Assembly (NCBI GenBank): GCA_008360955.1
Contig: LUCM01004142.1
Location: 48,271 to 112,270 of the forward strand
Length of the DNA: 64,000 nt
Source: Fasciolopsis buskii
Taxonomy: Eukaryota; Platyhelminthes; Trematoda; Plagiorchiida; Fasciolidae
Direction of reading: 5' to 3'
The position numbers were made by a program, and so were the translations under genes. Each line of letters opens with the position of its first letter. Positions within the stretch are counted from its first letter, which is position 1. A model generated the notes under the pieces. That model saw only the letters and a list, made by a program, of their open reading frames with translations, ran no database searches and was not told the origin of the DNA. Of the stretch, positions 11,701 to 22,563 are shown piece after piece.

Positions 11701-12958
11701 AAGGAAGGAGACCGTATTCATCCCCGTTTATCCTGAAATGATATCTAATCAGTCGAATACGCTATCTCGCCTCTATACGAAACCAACCATAAAGAATGCG
11801 AAGAAACTTGAATCAGTGCATATGATCTTGCTAAATGAACTACTTAGGTAAACTACGGCCGGAGTAGCCTGTACACAAAATTCCTGTAAGCACATATACC
11901 ATTGGTCCCTTCCAGACTTCACGTGTCTCTTCTCGTGTGATCAATATTCTTCGCAATATTGGATAAATAAAACAGTCTTAATCATGCTTGTCTTCATAAC
12001 TGTGCATTTCGTTAGAGCAACACTACCAGTCTCAATCAGTATATTTTGACAAATGGAAAGTTATTTTTGTATTTTTCAGCCAAAATTGTGGATTTTGAAC
12101 ACACTTAGTACTACAATTTTGGTATCGCAAAAACGTTTGCTTGTTAATCATGCTGACTGTGTCGCTGAATTCGTCACCAAGGAGCTCCGTTGTTATTCTG
12201 GTTTCCCAATTAATTATCTAATAGAGCAAAAACGAAACGTTCTTGTGACTGCGCTCGGAATAGACAAGCTTTTTTTAAAATTCCTGGTAATTTGCAGACT
12301 CCGCAAAGACAGACCCAGTTGTTACAAACTAATGACTAAGGTTATTTGTGATTCAGGTTCAAAGTTGTGTGAATCTTGTTTTTCTATTCATCTAACACAA
12401 TTTCAGTCGGGAAATGAAAACTTCCTTCATAATGCGCAAGAACCTCTGAGCGGGGTAAGTGACTAAGTGATTTCTTTCGTCCAATCTTGCATGCTCAAGC
12501 AAAAATCCATTGTTAATGCGGTTCAGCGAAGCTGTCAGGTTACAATAATTTTCAGTTTGAGTAAACGTTTTGACTGAAACCCGAGAGTTTCCGTCCAACA
12601 ATTACAACTCTAATACTTGTCAAAGCAATATGAATCGCAAGGGGAGGACAATAGCTGTCCAACTGCTAAATGTCAACAATTATACTGTGAGAGCCACTAT
12701 CTAAAATAGCCTTATCTGAAAAGATCACACTAGGGGTCGAACTCAAAGCCTTTCGAAATTCGAGGAATGGCATTCAGCGATTCTGATTTTCTAGATACAC
12801 TGGACCGAATATCTCCAACAAATTCAACAAATCGTATTCGGAGACGTTCCCATCGATTAAAAGAGTTGCTCACACATTTGATTATGTCAAAAGGAACTCC
12901 ATTACAGTTTCGGAAACACAGGAAAGCTTCTTGTACAATATGTCTTCGAATCAAGTGA
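11701..12958 (+). CDS. Four-exon gene 3' part, unknown function
   Basis: Exons 11701-11847, 12298-12340, 12407-12454 and 12734-12958 are separated by introns of 450, 66 and 279 nt, all GT-AG. Phases match at every junction (AG|A, then 0, then 0), giving 153 residues that end at TGA 12956-12958. Acceptors include TTATGTTCAG and CACAATTTCAG; donors include TTAG|GTAAAC and GGGG|TAAGTG-type sites. The second exon encodes LRKDRPSCYKLMTK, the third SGNENFLHNAQEPLSG, and the last has a basic segment (RIRRRSHRLKELL). No signal peptide or membrane segment is seen in this part; the N-terminal part lies upstream. I do not recognise the family. Independent phase agreement of four short blocks makes chance unlikely but does not prove expression. 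Confidence 0.5.
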
Positions 12959-15120
12959 ACTAGCTGCAAACGAGAGCTTCTGCGTGCAGATTAATTTGCT
13001 GCATTCCGCCAAAATACATTATAGCTACACCAAAGTTACTTTTCAAATGTCCTTAGAGCAGTTGCCAGCGGTCCGTTTTACCAACGAGGGATATTTAAAT
13101 GATTTCGTGGTAACGTTAACAGACTTGGTAAAAACAAAGTAAGGCACCATTAGTACGGGATAACAAAATCATCTGGCGATGGACCTCAACGGCTCTTTGA
13201 ATGAGTTTCAGAGAAATGTTCGTTCTGACGTTCAGCACTGAGATAATTGGGGAAATTTTTAGAACAAAACTAATGTACAGACAAGAATTTACTTCCTATT
13301 GATAAGGCCGAATTTAAGCCACAGTCGATGTCTGATAATCCGCAGAATTTAGAATGAAGGATGCCCGCGGATTGAAGGGCTTTCTTGAAGGCACTTCAAA
13401 TAGGGGAAAAACGTAATTAAGCCTATTTGACCAAAAGCGTCTCCAAGCAGAAGCTACACAAGCAGGTGCTCTATAAAGAATCCTTTTCTGGTGACCGGGT
13501 GCCATTCAGAGACGCTCGACAAGGTAGACTTCAATGGAAATCAACTGATGAAATGGTCTGTGGAATCTCTTGCGACGGTGAAATGAAACTGAAATCGGAC
13601 TAATACGGATGCTAATTCCTGTAGCCCATGACGTGTGCAAACAAATGATAAAGCAACGACTATGACAGAAGCACTGCAAATTTTTTTACTAAGTATAATT
13701 GTCAATTATCCTAAACCAAAAGACAAGTAAATTCATTGGTGTTTTTTTTCGAATTCCTCGAGAATCTCTGTAAATTCGGCGACTTTAATTAATTGAGTAG
13801 CAAACACCTGGTCTCAATAACCAGACATACCCTGCGATCCTTCTAGTTTACGCAGTCGTTGAAAAGACGTATCCCCGACCTGAATCTAAACCCGGGGTAT
13901 TTACGTCCTCTGATAATCAGGCACTTTTACTTGCGCTTACGAAAAACTTTTACATGAGTGATGCCAATGAAAACACTAACATTGTCAATTTCACATCACC
14001 TACTGCGTCATTTCACAAAAAAAAACAAACATTTGCAAGCATCTGTTGCAAAAATAGCAAGTAATGAAGTACAGCCAGTTGACATGCTTTGACTTACTCA
14101 CTTTAAACCTTGTTCGCATTTTTACAGCCTAGGTAAAGCGTATCAGTGACCAGAAAACAATTATGGAGGTATTAGCTTGTAATACTGTGCAATTATGCGC
14201 ACTATGTTAAGCAAGCCAGCAATTCCAGCTTGCCTACACGAATTGGCCCAGAGTAAGTTCATATTTGCAAGTAATTCCTGTCACATTTGATTGTTTTACA
14301 AAGCGATATTAAATCTACAACAAAGCAAACGTTTGGTTCCGGTACTTCACAGATGTTTTTCCAAATTCATTAATTTAAGAAGTTTCCGAAGGGTAATGTA
14401 TGGTGTTATATGCAATGGTAGCATTTTGTCTACTCAAATTAATATAGATGAGATAAAAATATACATTGTACCGTTCGATTCGGACACTGAGAAGCACAGC
14501 TCACAAATGTCATGTCGAATGAGGCAGACTGTCAGATAGTCTTATCCGCTAAGATAATTTATATCTATCCATTCTATTTTCCGTGAAATTTAAATCAAGT
14601 GCCGTTTTCTTAAAAAAAAGAACTGCCTCTTTTGGACAGCATGAACCCTCTCTATTCTTCGCGAAATTCCATGGTTACAAAACACAATGGAATTTGTCAA
14701 CTGAAAGTTTTTGTTCGGTTAGACAAATGCCATCCGAGATAATCAACCTCCATGGGCTTCGAGAGTTCAGCAAAATGACAGACGAAGAGGATGACTACAG
14801 TCTTGTGGGATTTCCACAATTAAACATTTTGTCGTCCACAAAATTCGGCTGAAACTGGTTTGCACGCAGCTGACCAAACTTCAAATATAAACAAAATACA
14901 CGTGACCAAATTTATGTAAATTCTGAAGTAGAAATGATAGGATAGCGACTTTCAAACCTACCAACATTAGACTGACTTGTCTAAATATTGTTTTTTTTTC
15001 TCTCAGTGTTCGCTGTATTGTTGGTTCGCGTTGTTTTAAAAACCACCGCTGCAGTAAGCAAACGTTGGTTGCTGTAACATACCAAAAATAGGGCGCGCTG
15101 CATTTTTTTATTGATGTTTT
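12959..15120. other. No supported gene (about 2.2 kb)
   Basis: AT-rich sequence with only short open stretches. A frame at 14583-14852 and one on the minus strand at 13314-13505 lack convincing splice sites. No recurring repeat was recognised. Confidence 0.4.
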
Positions 15121-15126
15121 ATTCAC

Positions 15127-15226
15127 AGTTTGCAGCCCAAGTAATTGCACTTCTCCAAGCTGCTCATATAGCCGAAGCACATTACAACAATCGATCGCAT
15201 TACATTCGAGAGAGTTGGAACATTTC
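15127..15226 (-). CDS. Candidate 100-nt exon, Cys-containing
   Basis: The acceptor AATATCCTAG ends just before 15226 on the minus strand; the donor ACT|GTGAAT is weak. The open frame reads KCSNSLECNAIDCCNVLRLY and continues LEQ/GEVQLLGLQT-like, with four cysteines in its first half. It could be an extracellular exon. No family is recognised. Confidence 0.3.
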
Positions 15227-15854
15227 CTAGGATATTTGATTGTTACAAGTTATGAAACCTTTTTATCCATTCTGCTTTTATGACACGATTCTTTGCTTCC
15301 GTGTGCAAAATATCAAACCCCCAGTGTTTCTAGGTTTCATGATTCAAGTACGTGCACGACTGATTGCAGAAACCGATTTACTTTAGTCCTCATATCGGCC
15401 AGTAGATACCATATGAGAAGACATGCTAATGAATGCCTACCTGACTGCCCTTTGGATAAAATTTTCACGTATAAAAACTCAAACCACCAGGTCAACCACG
15501 GGCTCGAAGAAATCAGACTCAAATTCTTCTCCAGTCAGAGGTCATCGATGATGCATATCCTCCATTATACCTAAGTTATTAATCGGGGTGTGCAACCGGT
15601 AAGTGTTCGCCCTAGCACTTTGCCACTGTACCCGTCAAGATTAATCAGAATAGCCGAGTTAAATTAGTTTAGTTACCATTCTCATTGATAACTGAGGGTT
15701 CCAGGCAAATTTGAAGGAAGACAAGGTCTATGTTTCTTTAATTCCAGTGAAATGGCTCCCACCACTTCAGGTGTTCTTTGCAGAATAAGCTGATGTCCCC
15801 ATTGGCCTGTTCCGCAGTTGTTATGCACAAACAAACAGTTCAGAAAAATTGCGA

Positions 15855-15945
15855 TTGGGGCGCTTGTGGCCCAATAGCAACAAACCGCATTCCAGTTGGA
15901 AAGACTGGATTCAAACCTGGATACGACGCAGGTTATGCACCATTA
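15855..15945 (+). mobile_element. tRNA-headed SINE fragment, S1-like
   Basis: An A box (TGGCCCAATAG) and a B box (GGATTCAAACC), about 35 nt apart, align by eye with the S1 head at 3491-3560. Any hammerhead downstream is too decayed to call. Limits are approximate. Confidence 0.4.
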
Positions 15946-16044
15946 AACAATGTCAATGAGAGCAAACTTGGATTATAATTTATTCGAACCTAGGCTTCTA
16001 GGCAAATCTCATTGTCCAAAGGGCTGTCAGCCAAGTATAGAAAC

Positions 16045-16487
16045 GTGAATGAAATAATTCACCATGTGATATCATCACCCAACTGACCACAAAGAAACCT
16101 TGAATGCACTGTACAGCTGTTTCATCCTTGTTAGGAATCATCACCAGTGCATATTCACCGCGCCCGAAGTGGGACGAGAACCCGAACAAGGACGAACGAT
16201 TCTGAGTCGAACGCCTTAGCCATCACGCTACCGGGCAGGCTGTGAACGGTTTGTTGAACTTCACCACATGATGCTGCACCTATCCGTCACTGATTTGCAC
16301 GGTTACTGTCCGCAAGCTCAGAGCAATCGACCCCTACTGAAAGATGACTTCTCTGCGGGTAGCGTAAGTAGGGCGAAGGCTTTGGATGTGAACTACAGAG
16401 CTTGATTACTTGGTACATGTTAGTAGTAGGAGATTGAATGTTTTCATGAAATAATTCACCATGTGATATCATCGCCCAACTTGCCAT
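16045..16487 (-). mobile_element. S2 hammerhead SINE, one unit plus start of a second
   Basis: On the minus strand the unit carries, in order, a conserved body, an A box (rc of 16220-16230), a B box (rc of 16171-16183, GGGTTCTCGTCCC) and a hammerhead at 16106-16150. The sequence motif TTTCATGAAATAATTCACC, next to the hammerhead, occurs again at 16441-16461, so the unit is followed head-to-tail by the beginning of another unit. The head resembles a tRNA-Leu (CTAAGGCG after the A box), an impression only. Other copies in the window lie at 36695, 36925, 40345, 51440 and 52924. Confidence 0.75.
16106..16150 (-). ncRNA. Hammerhead ribozyme, S2 copy
   Basis: Stem I GCACTG/CAGTGC is perfect (6 bp). 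The first core strand is GTGATGA against CTGATGA. Stem II is TTCC, loop TAACAA, GGAT. The second core strand GAAAC is intact. Stem III is A-U plus C-G closing an AGCT loop, and the cleavage triplet is GTA. The change of core C3 to G should disable this copy unless compensated. Confidence 0.7.
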
Positions 16488-16662
16488 CGTCCCGGGTTCG
16501 CGTCCCAGTTCGGGTGCGTGGATATGCACTGCCGATGATTCCTAACAAAGATAAAACAGCGGTACAGTGCTTCCATGGTTTCTTTATGGTGAGTTGAGCG
16601 ATCATACCATATGGTGAATTATTTCATGAAAACATTCAATCTCCTACTACAAAATGTACCAA
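16488..16662 (+). mobile_element. S2 SINE fragment, inverted relative to 16045-16487
   Basis: It begins inside the tRNA head (CCCGGGTTCGCGTCCC, a near-perfect B box), runs through a hammerhead at 16526-16570 and continues into the unit body until about 16662. Its body (16600-16662) is the reverse complement of 16416-16487, so the locus is a palindrome with a loop of roughly 110 nt. Confidence 0.75.
16526..16570 (+). ncRNA. Hammerhead ribozyme, S2 inverted fragment
   Basis: Stem I GCACTG (16526-16531) pairs perfectly with CAGTGC (16565-16570). The first core strand is CCGATGA (U4 to C). The second reads AAAAC for GAAAC. Stem II is weakened by GGAT to AGAT. Cleavage triplet GTA. The fold is recognisable but probably inactive. 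Confidence 0.65.
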
Positions 16663-16848
16663 GAAATGTGAATCCCAAATGCTACTCATAGGGATTTGTA
16701 GGCCAGATCCTCATGAATTAGGTAGCTCTATGAAGTATCTCTAATCATATTTCTGTTATTTGGTATTTGCATTTGGTGACATTTCGAGTAACGGTACCCG
16801 CACTTTTTTCATGTGAACCATTCGTTAAATCATTCTAAACACATCCGA

Positions 16849-17050
16849 TCATAGTCTAACAGTAGATGTTGAACGAGTGTAATCCAAACCGAACATTTCA
16901 ACGATCGGCAGAAGCAAGTATTTTGTTATTTTCGGCATCAAGTCTGAACCGAAAACATTTATCAAATCCAATACAATCAAATGTAACGTTTGTGCAAAGT
17001 AACCTGGCGTAGGTGGTAGGTTGTCAAAACCAAAATACGCAAAGTGTGAC
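16849..17050 (-). CDS. Candidate 3' exon, helical
   Basis: The acceptor TATTTTAATAG precedes 17050 (minus). The open frame reads SHFAYFGFDNLPPTPGYFAQ, then helical, Leu/Ile-rich sequence including PKITKYLLLPIVEMFGLD, and stops at 16849-16851. The pattern is reminiscent of HEAT-type helical repeats, but no specific family is claimed. It may be the end of a minus-strand gene with exons further right. Confidence 0.35.
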
Positions 17051-17079
17051 CTATTAAAATAGAATTTCGTGTCCGTCAT

Positions 17080-18170
17080 TCGGCGGATCGCACTGAGACA
17101 TGTATAATTTTATCACTTAACATATATAAAAACGACTCTTGCAAGAATAATTCGTTTTGATAAAAAATAATTCTCGTGTGCTCCACTCGAGTCCGAACAA
17201 AATGTTGACACGTGAGCCTTTCTAGTTATATTGAAAGTCAACACACCAGTGTCTACAATACCCGTTGCCAAACTAAACTCTGTCTTCCTTTGCAAGTGAG
17301 ACATATATGGCCTAGTACTCATACCAAGTTGTCAAAGAATATTTTGGTTTGTCTGCAATAGCCATTTGTATGAGGTCAGTTTGCTACTTTGTAAGAAAAT
17401 GAAATAGAAATGATTAGGGCTGCTTTCTCAATTGCAAGTGATCACTAAAAGAAATTACTGTATAAAAGGCAGACCTTAACCTTTTCGCCGTGAATCAAGA
17501 CCACTTTTGATCAAAAATTAGTTTTTTCTCACACTGTAATCGTGAAAGCTCACCGAATGTTCGCATACGCATTTTTTTCATATGTAACCAATGCTTGCAT
17601 GCAGACAGTTCGCGTAGTGATGGCTCATGGCCGAACTAATGACGATCTTTGAGTGTGATTAGTTTGCAGGCCTTAGTCAGATACATCCTCGTACAAACGT
17701 GACCAGTTGGTTATAATTTGCTGAGATGTGATCAGTTGTTACTCATTTGTTCAAAAGTAAACCATGCCCAACAGTCGAATTATCCAAGATGCATCGCATC
17801 ACCTTGTTAGGCAGAGAACATAAAAATGGCGAAATGCTAGGTTATTTGGTTGGTCGGAAATATGCAAAATCCCAGATAAGTTCTTTGATAGAAGACTCGT
17901 TGTTCCGGCAGTAGACTTTATGTAATGTTCAACTAGGTGAGATTAGATTAATTTTAAAATGGTTTTGGCGGCTCAAAGGGGTATGAAATTAAAAGCAAGT
18001 TGGTTGCCTCTGTCTGTAGCGAATGCTCATTCGTTAGATGTAGACATTATTTACTCAAAGCATGACGAACGTCAGTCGGGTAAAACTGTTCGCTGTAACA
18101 GCGCATCTTGCGTGAAATGCTTATTTTATTTCTGCATCCAATATTCCTCATGTAGTTTTGCATCTTTTAT
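17080..18170. other. No supported gene (about 1.1 kb)
   Basis: AT-rich, probably intronic or intergenic. No repeat shared with the rest of the window was seen. Confidence 0.35.
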
Positions 18171-18174
18171 TAAA

Positions 18175-18401
18175 CCAGAAATCAACAAACACCACAGATG
18201 CCAGTTACACAACTCCTCCGACCGAATTCTGTTTCATCTCACATGGTGCTACCGGAAGTTGGACAACGGTTTGTTCAACTCGCGCTTCGCAACTTCCCCT
18301 TATATGTACACTGTGTCTATCTTGTCTACACCGTTCAATATGTTGGACTGCTCCCCGGGGTACCAGATTTTGAATCAAGAACGTCTGAAGGCATAATCTA
18401 A
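18175..18401 (+). CDS. Candidate exon, open in three plus-strand frames
   Basis: After the acceptor TTTATTAAACCAG all three frames stay open for nearly 190 nt or more. One contains LPEVGQRFVQLALRNFPLYV, which resembles the GQ-x-V-x-L-x-F strand of CUB domains. Another is Ser/Thr-rich. A third continues a frame that is open from 17959 (145 codons). I cannot choose between them. The absence of stops in an AT-rich background suggests coding or a recently acquired sequence. Confidence 0.3.
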
Positions 18402-18409
18402 TCGAGATT

Positions 18410-19685
18410 TAAAGAATCCAAGAGGTTTATTTTGCCGGATACAAGTGTTTGGATTTTACTTCATTTTTTAGTAGTCGTGCTCCTCACATAATCCTATGGG
18501 CTGAGAAATTAGACGGTACGATACAATTATTGTCACCGAAATTGTGTCATTGTTTCGCAGGGATTCTGTCACAAATCATCAAGAAATATTTTCTGAAAAA
18601 AGTTCCATGCCGTTGGAAAATTATTCAAAAAACACCGGTGAAGTGAGCGAACGTTTCCGACTATAATCCACTTTTTATCTGCAATGGAGAGCAACTGGAG
18701 TGCACTTGAAAACTGGTGAAAATCATTCTCATCTTTGCTAAGTGGGATACTATTCCAAGTTACAGAAATAAACATAAACGTGTTCAGACATGTGTCAAGA
18801 AACGCCAGAAAATTATGGCACATGAGGACAGGAAACAAATAACCAGAAATAACAGTATTCATCCCAAGTGAAGTGATATATGTTGTTAAAAATAAACTCA
18901 GTCGTTTGATTTCGTACGGCTACAAATTTCAGCACCCTGCGTTGTATTATTTCCGAACGTATTGTTGTTTCTTCATGGGCTAATATAATAACCGCAATAG
19001 TTTTTCTGAGGTTCATAGAAGACGGACAGTTGGGTTGTGAACTACAGATTGTTCAAGGAGTGCGCATACGACATCATAATCACAACATCAAAACAGTCAG
19101 TTGCTGTGTTGACTAGCTCGCAGGAAATCAGCCTGGTTGTGGATGCAATTTCTAACACGTTTCATTGATCGTTTGGGGGTTTCTGTTGTTCGTGTATTCA
19201 GTTGCTCAATAAATCATGCATAAAAAGGCTACATTACAAAGACATTCGAATCTGGTACTACCATTTCGTGCAGTAGGGATTTCAGTGACCATGTAGGTAA
19301 GCATCAGTCAGTCCATTGTGTCTTGACCAGTTCACCTTATGTTTCCAGAAATCGTAAACCAAAGTAGAATCCTATAGAGTCCAGCAATGAAACACCTTAC
19401 AAATGTTTGTTCAGGACTTTTGCTAAGATTTGTGCGCACTTTAAATGACAAAGATTCGTGATAGTCTGCATGATATCCGGATCATGTGAAATAATTTAAT
19501 CATCTGCGCGTCTGTCTTTAGTTTTCAACTCATACACACAAGCCCGTACCAGAGTAGCAAGGCAAACATGAAGGGAGTCCCTCTATCGGCAAAACAAAAA
19601 CAGTTCTGGTTGACATGGATTTGTGATATGACCACAACAATTATGAGGGCGACTATGGGGGAAGGAAATGTGTTTACATAGCTAT
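18410..19685. other. No supported gene (about 1.3 kb)
   Basis: Short ORFs on the minus strand at 18569-18862 and 18813-19016 have no convincing splice context. Otherwise featureless by eye. Confidence 0.35.
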
Positions 19686-19687
19686 CC

Positions 19688-19850
19688 TTTTTCATTGTGA
19701 ATGGTATAATATGAACACAGCGCTTTTGGTAGACGTAATGTTCCAACGTCTCAACTTGCCTTGAGAAAAACAGCCCATGGTAGTCGGAAAGTTAGCGCAT
19801 TACACCGACCAACAAAGCTATGTTATTAATATGATATCATTCACAATAAA
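19688..19850. repeat. Inverted pair of repeat D
   Basis: A minus-strand copy (19688-19752) and a plus-strand copy (19758-19850) lie head to head, each matching the tail of the 4287-4380 copy. The plus copy keeps a degraded form of the hairpin (CAGCCCATGGTAG) and TCGGAAAGTTAGCGCATTAC. The arrangement can fold into a long hairpin. Confidence 0.6.
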
Positions 19851-20184
19851 AAACAACACATGGCGCATCAAAGTTTCGATACACTCCTTACATATTTATC
19901 CTGTTTATTATGTAAGGCTCATATCATGGTTGATCTGCTGTACGTTTCTCATTTGTTGTTAGTACTCCGAAGCTCGTATCAAGCACTCCCTTCCTAAAAT
20001 TGGGGTAAGTGGCAAAATTTTCATGTGTTGATTCTATGATTTGAAATGCCACATTGATTTACGGATCGTGATTCTGACAAATCAAATAATTCTTCCCATT
20101 GTTCTATACAGATATATTGATTAATAATGTCTTTCCTACGGGAGAATGTCTTTGCTGGTTTGCCGTCTGCAGCGATTCAAAAGA

Positions 20185-20262
20185 AAATACCATTGTGAAT
20201 GATATAATGTTAATATCACAGCGTGATTGGTAGATGTAATGCGCCAACGTCGGCGCATTATC
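20185..20262 (-). repeat. Repeat D copy
   Basis: Reverse complement of the repeat D tail: ATTGTGAATGATATAATG, then CACAGCG, then TGGTAGATGTAATGCGCCAA. The hairpin region is not preserved. Confidence 0.6.
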
Positions 20263-20636
20263 AACCACTACACGATGCATCGATTTTTCGATAGAATCCT
20301 TACATCATTTGGTCCTGATATTTACAAAAATACCATTGCTTCATTTCCATGATTTGAGAACGATTAGCAAACGTTTAATTGCACCAATCGCGTTCAGCGA
20401 ATTTAATTCATCATTACCGGAATATAATGCGGATGCGCTTTGGCTAATTCACTGCCTAGAATGGACGAAATCAATATATATTTTGAGTTTCTAATCATTT
20501 ATATTCTGCAGGATTGATTCTATCATTATGTAGATCTCATGTTGCTAAGCAGATTACATAGATAAATATGAGTTATGTGATACATCGCCCCGGAAATGAC
20601 AGTGAGGGCATCAAAAACGATGAAACCGGTACTCAC

Positions 20637-21273
20637 TTCTGCGTCGTCGGGTGTAGGTAAAATATCGATGTTGAAGTATACGCGTCCAAAATATGGTCAT
20701 TATCAACACGCCTAGGTTTATCGAGAGGCAGTATAACGAAAGGTGGAAAAGCAATTTGGCGTTAGGTGCTGTGGCAGTTTGTGAGATTCGTTGCAATTCA
20801 ACCGCATGACTCTCCGTTCGGTTGTCCTCCACATCCCAATCGGTCATTTTTTCGCATAGAGAATAATCCTTTAGTAGAAATGACGAGAAACAATTATCAA
20901 GAAACAAAATCCAGCTGCACGATGACGTTTTTTTCTCGATTTCTTTTTTGCTAATTTTACTCAGGTTGGTCTTGGTTTTATCAATCTGATCCAACAAGGA
21001 AACAGAACAGCTTTAATCGTGTATTCTTATTTGGTCTCGAAATTTGCTCGCCGGGGTACACACCGTAGGCTTACGGTTGATGTTCTCTCTTATGGAATGG
21101 ATGTGGTCGAGAGAGAGCATATCCATTAGACGCCATGGCCCAATGCGCGGTTAGAGATGGGCCGGTAACCTTTATCCTGAAGCTTGCGATTACGTTCAAA
21201 CAAGGGAGATCAGCAGCGGCAGCGGAAACTAGCAAACTGCCGTCTGTTGCCAAAGTGACCGGCGGATCTGTCA
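20637..21273 (-). CDS. Two-exon candidate, membrane protein part
   Basis: Exon 21075-21273 (minus; acceptor ATTTCGAG, donor CAACC|GTAAGC) encodes an Ala-rich segment including DPPVTLATDGSLLVS and KVTGPSLTAHWAMASN. Exon 20637-20914 (acceptor CATCGTGCAG, donor CAGAA|GTGAGT, a perfect 5' site) follows in a matching phase. It encodes an acidic stretch (MTDWDVEDNRTES) and a strong hydrophobic helix (LLFHLSLYCLSINLGVLIM) followed by basic residues (YTRRRR), as expected for one membrane span with positive residues on the cytoplasmic side. Alternatively the ATG at 20847 is a true start and 20637-20847 is a first exon. The remainder of the gene is not found. Confidence 0.4.
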
Positions 21274-22563
21274 CTCGAAATGAATAAATTTTCGCAACAA
21301 CAACTTAACTCCCTAGACAACATCTGGGTTTTAACCACAATTTTAATGCTTTGAAACCTATAACGTAAAAAGCACTTCAAAATGTAGTTTCATAGGATAA
21401 ACTGGATATCACAATTTTCTTAAGATGTTTGCTGGAGTTTGAGACCGAATACGAGACAATGTGTTGTGTCAACCAAGAAGCCTTCAGATGAGTATTCACA
21501 GGCCCGTAAGGAAAATGCAGTAATTTATTGGTACTTGTTGTCGTTCGCATGCGTTTAATTTTGCGCTTTGTTAAAAAAAGCAACTAATAGCAACCCTAGG
21601 AAACGTGACCTTGGTAAACTCAATCTTGACAAATCACCAACCAGCACTGCAAAATGCAATACTTTTGAGCGTTTGCTTGAAATATAAAATATTCATGTCA
21701 ATGCATTTTTGGAAGCCGACTGAGTTTATTGATTTGCTCACTAGATTATAAAGAAACTGACATCCAATTGTATAATGCCTTGCAAAGCCCAAAGGATCAG
21801 CTTACAGTTGTTAATCACAATTCTACTGAAACCGCAACCTGTTTTTGTCCAGATTAATTTACCTGATCTAGAATTTTAGTATCTTGAAATCGCTTTTCAC
21901 CTATATTTGTAAAAAGTATACTTGTGCGAAATAATTTCCATAGTTGCTTTTAATTAGTGTTGGAAAACATGACGATTTGAACCCTCTTTTAGGGACTCTC
22001 CCAAAACTAGCAACAGCTCCCCTATAGGTGTGACGTTCTACGCCGAGACTACATGTCTGCATTCAGACATAGGAATAAGAACGTAGGCCGTACAAACGGT
22101 ATTGATAACCGAATAAGCCAGCTCTCGTCGCAAGCTAATATTGTTTGACCAACTCTTAACAGAATTTTATGTTTTGTCTTTGGAATAAGTTGCCATTACA
22201 TTAAAAATCAAGCTTTTAATCTGGCCCTGAAACGTCCAACATGAACTGAAGTGCTATTACGCACGAAAAGTCAATCCTACTTACCAAGCCGTAAATACCT
22301 ACTGGACTCTGATAAATCAGTGGCCGGTACTTTTCTTCGTTTTAGACTCAGAGTTAGTGGGATCAGATAATAAAGGATTTTGAAGTTAAACAACAATAGT
22401 GCCCATGAATTTATCGAACTTTTAGCAGATTTGCAATATACATTTGCTGCTCTCAGCAATAGGATGAAAATTCATACTTGCGTAAATTTGACTTACTTTG
22501 TGACCTGCAACGTGGAGTAACAGCAAACGTGTTTGTGAGAAAATCCATTTCTCGCAAGATACT

